Assembly (NCBI GenBank): GCA_965217265.1
Contig: CBDCHP010000002.1
Span: 62,001 to 126,000, forward strand
Origin: JAGRGG01 sp965217265
Lineage (GTDB): Bacteria > Pseudomonadota > Alphaproteobacteria > Geminicoccales > Geminicoccaceae
Length of the DNA stretch: 64,000 nucleotides
Reading direction: 5' to 3'
Positions 60,192 through 64,000 of the stretch are shown piece by piece (position 1 is the stretch's first letter; every line of letters starts with the position of its first letter). The notes below the pieces were generated by a model. The model ran no database searches, was not told the DNA's origin, and saw only the letters and a program-made list of their open reading frames with translations. The position numbers and the translations under genes were made by a program.

Positions 60192-60590
60192 CTACTCCTC
60201 CTCGGACTCCCCCGTCAGCTCGTGCATCCGCTCGACGCGGACGAGCAGCACGACGCCGAGCACGAGGATCAGGATCGCGGCCGCCTCGTAGAGGATGTTC
60301 TTCGGGTCCATGTCCTTGCCCTGCAAGACGATCAGCCGGGCGATCGCCGTGATCGCGATGAAGATCGGGTAGACGAAGCGCAAGCTGCGGCTGGCGTAGA
60401 ACACCGCCACCATCGAGAGCACCTCGGCGTAGAGGAACAAGAGGAGCAAGTCGGCCAATTCGATGACGCGCCGCTCGACGACGGCGAGCAGTTCGTTGCC
60501 GACCGCACCCAGCGTCAACACCGCGACCAGCGCCAGGACGGCCTTCTCGGCCACGCGAACGATCCCGGCGATCAGCTTCGCGTCGATCAT
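60192..60590 (-). CDS. psiE: PsiE-family phosphate-starvation-inducible protein
   Basis: A 132-residue inner-membrane protein with four helices and the PsiE pattern (LLLLFLYAEVLSMVAVFYASRSLRFVYPIFIAITAIARLIVL, shortened here). Function unknown beyond phosphate-starvation induction in E. coli. ATG 60590 lies six bases from the end of an element fragment. Its promoter is therefore either inside the repeat or lost. The gene is boxed by elements on both sides. Confidence 0.84.
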   Translation of the reverse strand: MIDAKLIAGIVRVAEKAVLALVAVLTLGAVGNELLAVVERRVIELADLLLLFLYAEVLSMVAVFYASRSLRFVYPIFIAITAIARLIVLQGKDMDPKNILYEAAAILILVLGVVLLVRVERMHELTGESEEE

Positions 60591-60596
60591 GTCGGG

Positions 60597-60612
60597 GAAC
60601 GCTTCGCGTGCT
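60597..60612. repeat. Palindromic element, terminal fragment
   Basis: Only the terminus GAACGCTTCGCGTGC is present, directly upstream of psiE. It is followed after about 40 bases by the second copy of the 29-bp repeat. Confidence 0.55.
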
Positions 60613-60652
60613 CTTCCAATCCCCCCGCAGCCTGCCCCCGACGAGATCGGGG

Positions 60653-60681
60653 GGCGGCGGAGTCCCAGGGTCGCATGGACC
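60653..60681. repeat. 29-bp repeat, copy 2 (inverted)
   Basis: Exact reverse complement of 45281-45309 (GGCGGCGGAGTCCCAGGGTC then GCATGGACC). It lies in the gene-free gap between psiE and the methyltransferase. Confidence 0.8.
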
Positions 60682-60805
60682 ATGTGCCGAGATACAGCAA
60701 AGGATTTAAGATCGGGTAAAACGCCATGCAGGAGAGATACGTTTCACGGAGACGAAAGCAAAAACCTCCACGCCAACGCACCTCGTGCACGCAAAAGGAA
60801 GCCGC

Positions 60806-61534
60806 ATGTCGAACACCCCCGACGCCTGGGGCGAGGTCGAGAGTGCCGCCTACCGCCGTCTCGCCCGCTACGCCGTGCCGGAGCGGGAGCGACAGACGGC
60901 GATCGTCGTGGCCCTCGTCGTTGCTGCCGACGTCGCCGGCGACGTGCTCGACCTGTGCTGCGGCGAGGGCCTCTTGAGCGAGGCGCTGCTGCGCGCCGTG
61001 CCCCGTGCGACCCTCCACGCCTACGACGGCTCGGCGGGCATGTTGGCGCTGACCGAGGCGCGGGCCGGCGCGTCGGGACGCCTCGTCACCCGCCCGATCG
61101 ACCTCGCCGCGCGCGACTGGCGGCGCTTCGAGCGGCCCTTACGCGCCGTCGTCTCGTCGCTCGCGGTGCATCACCTCGACGCCGCGGCCAAGGGTGCTTT
61201 GTTCGCCGACCTGCGCGCGGCGCTCGCCCCCGGCGGCGTCTTCGTCCTCGCCGACGTCGTCCGGCCGGCGACGCCGATCGGGCGCAGCCTCGCCGCCGAT
61301 CTGTGGGACGAGGAGGTCGAGCGGCGGGCCCTGGCGCTCGACGGCAACCTCGATGGGCTCAAAGCCTTCCGTCAAGCGGACTGGAACCACTTTCGCCACA
61401 CCGAGCCCGACCCGATCGACGAGCCCTCGACCGTCGTCGAGCACCTCGACTGGCTGCGCGCCGCCGGGTTCGTCGGCGTCGACCTCCACTGGATGACGGC
61501 CGGGCACGCGATCCTGAGCGGGTGGAAGCCCTGA
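60806..61534 (+). CDS. Class I SAM-dependent methyltransferase
   Basis: A 242-residue enzyme with motif I VLDLCCGEGLLSEALL, motif II region RATLHAYDGSAGMLALT, motif post-I AVVSSLAVHHLD and FRAAGFVGVD-like end (LRAAGFVGVDLHWMTAGHA). The TylF/UbiE-like fold gives no substrate. ATG 60806 is preferred over 60785, since the seven extra residues look random. Confidence 0.83.
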   Translation: MSNTPDAWGEVESAAYRRLARYAVPERERQTAIVVALVVAADVAGDVLDLCCGEGLLSEALLRAVPRATLHAYDGSAGMLALTEARAGASGRLVTRPIDLAARDWRRFERPLRAVVSSLAVHHLDAAAKGALFADLRAALAPGGVFVLADVVRPATPIGRSLAADLWDEEVERRALALDGNLDGLKAFRQADWNHFRHTEPDPIDEPSTVVEHLDWLRAAGFVGVDLHWMTAGHAILSGWKP

Positions 61535-61543
61535 GCGACCTTC

Positions 61544-61928
61544 TTACCACCGCACCGGCACGCCGTAGCGATTGATCAAGGCGTCCGAGGTCAGCACCGT
61601 CCGGTCCGCGCGCTGCGCCCCCGCCACCAGCGCCCGGTCGAACGGGTCCTTGTGCAAGGGCGGCGGCCCGCTCAGCGAGGTCGGCGTCGAGGGCGATAAG
61701 CTCGAACCCCTGCCCGGCGAGCATGGCGGCGAGCGACGGGTAGGTCGGCAAGGTGATGTCGGTCAGCTTGCCCAACCGCACCTTGATCGCGATCTCCCAG
61801 ACCGTCGTCGCCAGCACGGCGACGCGCCCCGGCGCGTCGGTGAGCAGCGCGCGCAGGTCGGTCGGGAAGTTCGGCTGACCGCGGTAGAAGTCGATGAGCG
61901 CACGGGCGTCGGCGAGGTAGAGGCTCAA
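61544..61928 (-). pseudogene. PIN-domain toxin with frameshift
   Basis: Starts TTG 61928 overlapping the antitoxin stop and reads SLYLADARALIDFYRGQ, ... VAVLATTVWEIAIKVRLGKL, ... DADLAERAAAL. The expected HKDPFDRALVAGAQRADRTVLTSDALINRYGVPVRW end is in another frame (to TAA at 61544). The shift lies near 61660-61670, where two or so bases of a PLHH-type segment appear lost. The catalytic DPFDR loop is therefore not translated in frame. Confidence 0.82.
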
Positions 61929-62197
61929 TCGATCCCCCACTCGGCCAGTTCCTCGCCGCTCATCGGCGCGAGCGCCTTGTCGATGTCTTCTTGCGTCAGC
62001 CCCGAACGCTCGAAGGCGGCGCGGGCCGAGCCGAAGACCGGCCGGTCGCGCGGCTTCTCGATCGGCACCAGCTTTGCCACCGGCTTGTTGTGCTTGGTGA
62101 TGACGACGGTCTCGCCCACAGCCACCGCTTGCAGCAGGGCGGAGAGCTTGGTCTTCGCCTCGTAGACGCTGACGCGGCGCGATGCGGTCCCGGACAT
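61925..62197 (-). CDS. Phd/YefM-family antitoxin (second PIN locus)
   Basis: A 90-residue antitoxin (VSVYEAKTKLSALLQAVAVGETVVITKHNKPVAKLVPIE, shortened here, is the Phd fold). Its tail contains RSGLTQEDIDKALAPMSGEELAEWGID. ATG 62197 with upstream GGGAGCC. The toxin partner is frameshifted, so the antitoxin may be an orphan in practice. Confidence 0.87.
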   Translation of the reverse strand: MSGTASRRVSVYEAKTKLSALLQAVAVGETVVITKHNKPVAKLVPIEKPRDRPVFGSARAAFERSGLTQEDIDKALAPMSGEELAEWGID

Positions 62198-62319
62198 GGA
62201 TCGGCTCCCGGACTGATTTTGGTCAAATATATAGTCAAATAGCTGCCGGTGGTCCAGCCTCCAGCGTGGGCGGACGCGGGGCCTCACTTTTCCTTGGAGC
62301 CATCCTCGCCATAGTCCAT

Positions 62320-62467
62320 GAACGCTTCGCGTGCGCTGCCGCGCGGCCTTTTTCTCTTCTTTTTTACTTTTGTCCGAGGCCCGCCCTCGGCGTCGCGGCC
62401 AGCCTCCTACGTTAACACTGAAAAAAGAAAGAAGAAAAAAGCCCCGCGCAGCGGACGCGAAGCGTTC
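62320..62467. repeat. Palindromic intergenic element (full)
   Basis: A 148-base copy with ends GAACGCTTCGCGTGCGC and GCGGACGCGAAGCGTTC; arms match over roughly 45 bases. It contains CTACGTTAACACTG in the opposite orientation to the 60044 copy. Confidence 0.86.
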
Positions 62468-62492
62468 ACCCCCGCAGCACCTCGGGACGTTC

Positions 62493-63960
62493 TCACCCGA
62501 ACAGCGGCAGGCTCGCCGCCAGCGACCAGGCCAGCACCAGCCCGAGTGCGGCGCGCGGGGCGTCTTGGCCCCGGTGCCCGGCCACGCGGCCCGCCATCGT
62601 GCCGAACACCAGCCAGAAGAGGACCAACACCGGCAGCGCCGTGAACTGAAGGCCGAGCCGGGCGGGTGCCAGGAGCATCGCGGCCAGGAGCGCCGCCGGC
62701 GGCACGGCCCGGATCAGGGCCGCCCGCCAGAGCGGCGCGCCGCCTGTCAGCACGCCGTCCGCCAGCGTCGTCAGGAGGGCGCCGGGCAAGAGCAGCGCCA
62801 GGAGCGGCCAGCGCGGCCCGACGGGCACGAACGCGGCGCCGTAGCGATCCAGCGCCCAAGCGAAGACCGCCGCCCAGGCCAGGAGTGCCGCCGAGCCGAG
62901 GAGGTCCTGCCGCCCCGGCTTGAGGCCCCAGCGCCGCAGCAACGCCAGTTGGCCGGCACCGAGGACGAGGAAGAACGCCGCCAGCCCGTCCACACCCCTG
63001 AGCCCGATCAGCGACGACCGCGCCGCCAGCGCCGCCGCCGCTGCCAGCAACGCGGGCAGGACGAGGGCGGCGGCGAGCCGTTTGACCCCGAGCGACGCCG
63101 CCGCCCGCCCCCCGGCCGCGCGCGCCGGCAGCAGCCGCGCCAACGGCCAGGACAGAACCAGGATCGCGCCCAGGAGGGCCGCGATCCAAGGCCCCGTCGC
63201 GGCCACCGGACCCCCGCCCGCGGCGGCGATCCAATCCCGCGCCTCGGCCAGCGCGGTCGGGCTCCACAGGACGCCGACGTGCCCCACCCACGGCGCCGCC
63301 ACGGCGCGGCGGACGACCGGGCCGTCGCGCACGGTCTCGCCCTCGCCAGCACCGGGTGCCACCTGCCGCACCGCCGCCAGCGCCACCTCGCGCAACCGCC
63401 CCTCGCGCGCGCCCGAGACGACCAGCAGCCGCGCCGGGCGCTTCGGCGTCACCGTCTCGGCGTACATCGAGACCGCCACCACCGCGTCGATCCCCTCCGC
63501 CTCTGCGGCCCGGACGATCACGTCGGTCGCCATCGAGTGCCCCAAGCAGCGCCGCGGGCGGGCCCACGCCGTCCAGCGCCCGGCCGGCGGCCAGGACGGC
63601 CCGCGTCTCCGCCACCAGCCGGGTGGTGACGCCCGCGATCGAGCCCACCTCGCCCACCATTGGCACGGGGTTACGGCCGTGGCCGCGAAAGTCGAAGGCG
63701 AGGGCCGCGATGCCGGAGCGGGCGAGCGTGAGCGCGAACGCCTCCATCATCTGCCGCGAGCCGGCGAAGCCGTGCGCCACGACGACCAGCGGCGCGCCGT
63801 CCGCGAGCGGGCGGTAGAGCGTCGCCGGCGTCGTTCCCACGTCCAGCCGCGCGATCTCCACCCCCGCCCGGGCGCGCTCGAGCTGCCACAGCGCCACGAG
63901 CGCCACCGCCAGCGCCGCCGGCAGGAGGACGGCTTGAAGGGCGCGGCGAAGACGGTCCAT
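62493..63960 (-). pseudogene. Alpha/beta hydrolase with C-terminal membrane domain, frameshifted
   Basis: Frame 1 (ATG 63960) encodes an N-terminal anchor helix, LVVVAHGFAGSRQMMEAFAL and ALAFDFRGHGRNP, as far as ALLG. The expected nucleophile elbow GHSMATD continues in frame 2, down to 62493, with a catalytic HVG region and some eight membrane helices (about 180-350 of that part). Removing one G from the four-base run at 63540-63543 restores a single frame of about 488 codons. This is either a true mutation or a sequencing error. A partial element terminus (GAACGC) begins at the window end. Confidence 0.82.
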
Positions 63961-64000
63961 GTGCGGCGATCCATGGGGGGAGGATAGTGGAGATGAACGC

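Noticed and set aside
13899..62467. Palindromic elements as integron attC sites or a cassette array
   Set aside because: They abut stop codons and contain GTTAAC, but flanking genes lie in both orientations, no integrase is present, and the long paired arms with poly-pyrimidine tracts do not match attC R/L box layout.
1..64000. tRNA, rRNA or CRISPR arrays
   Set aside because: No cloverleaf-like sequences, rRNA segments or regularly spaced short repeats were found apart from the iterons, which have no unique equal-length spacers.

Overview
The window is GC-rich DNA with many GTG and TTG starts from a phototrophic alphaproteobacterium. The order bchI-bchD-bchO-crtI-crtB / crtC-crtD / crtE-crtF-bchC is the arrangement I know from Rhodobacterales-type photosynthesis gene clusters. 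MbfA, DUF1127 proteins and PpsR/CrtJ-type operators (TGT-N12-ACA) fit the same group. A RepA_C-type initiator gene, an iteron and DnaA-box origin, and a parAB locus with six copies of a perfect 16-bp palindrome show that this is a plasmid or chromid rather than ordinary chromosome.

1-11.8 kb is the edge of the photosynthesis cluster: bacteriochlorophyll genes (bchC partial; bchI, bchD, bchO) and carotenoid genes (crtF, crtE, crtD, crtC, crtB, crtI). Together they supply Mg-chelatase and the spheroidene/spirilloxanthin-type route. PpsR-like operators sit on the crtD and crtI start codons, and two small membrane-protein genes follow crtB. 11.8-13.8 kb is the replication module. repA overlaps bchI by four bases, so replication and photosynthesis genes share one transcript direction. 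13.9-23.6 kb is a mosaic: a TbpB-like lipoprotein, an EamA transporter with a second copy split by a dmdA-like gene, parB-parA, a solute-binding protein with an NCS1 permease, and a molybdo-hydroxylase fragment.

23.8-32.2 kb is a tightly packed ten-gene block (here called the amine dehydrogenase island): P-loop NTPase, ABC exporter, histidine kinase, response regulator, then a tryptophan-tryptophylquinone amine dehydrogenase operon (heavy chain, MauE-like, MauD-like, light chain, cytochrome c). No mauF or mauG homologue is in the window. 32.3-44 kb holds an acetyltransferase, a spore-photoproduct-lyase-like radical SAM protein, a SAF-domain oxidoreductase, an RTX/vWA protein, mbfA with cytochrome b561, an M20 peptidase and a tandem array of small DUF1127-type genes. 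44-64 kb holds three toxin-antitoxin loci (two with broken toxins), a MATE pump, fasciclin/PRC, SGNH, MOSC, an isoquinoline-oxidoreductase-like iorAB pair, a PPOX-fold protein, a GH26-like glycosidase, an SSS symporter with an M20D amidohydrolase, PsiE, a methyltransferase and a frameshifted alpha/beta hydrolase.

The most unusual structural feature is a family of about 133-152 bp imperfect palindromes ending in GAACGCTT / AAGCGTTC. I count nine full copies and at least four partial copies between gene modules. Stop codons are often formed by the element's own terminal TGAACGC. They probably act as bidirectional terminators and seem to mark the joints at which this replicon was assembled. Several boundaries also carry gene remnants, frameshifts and parS-like palindromes.
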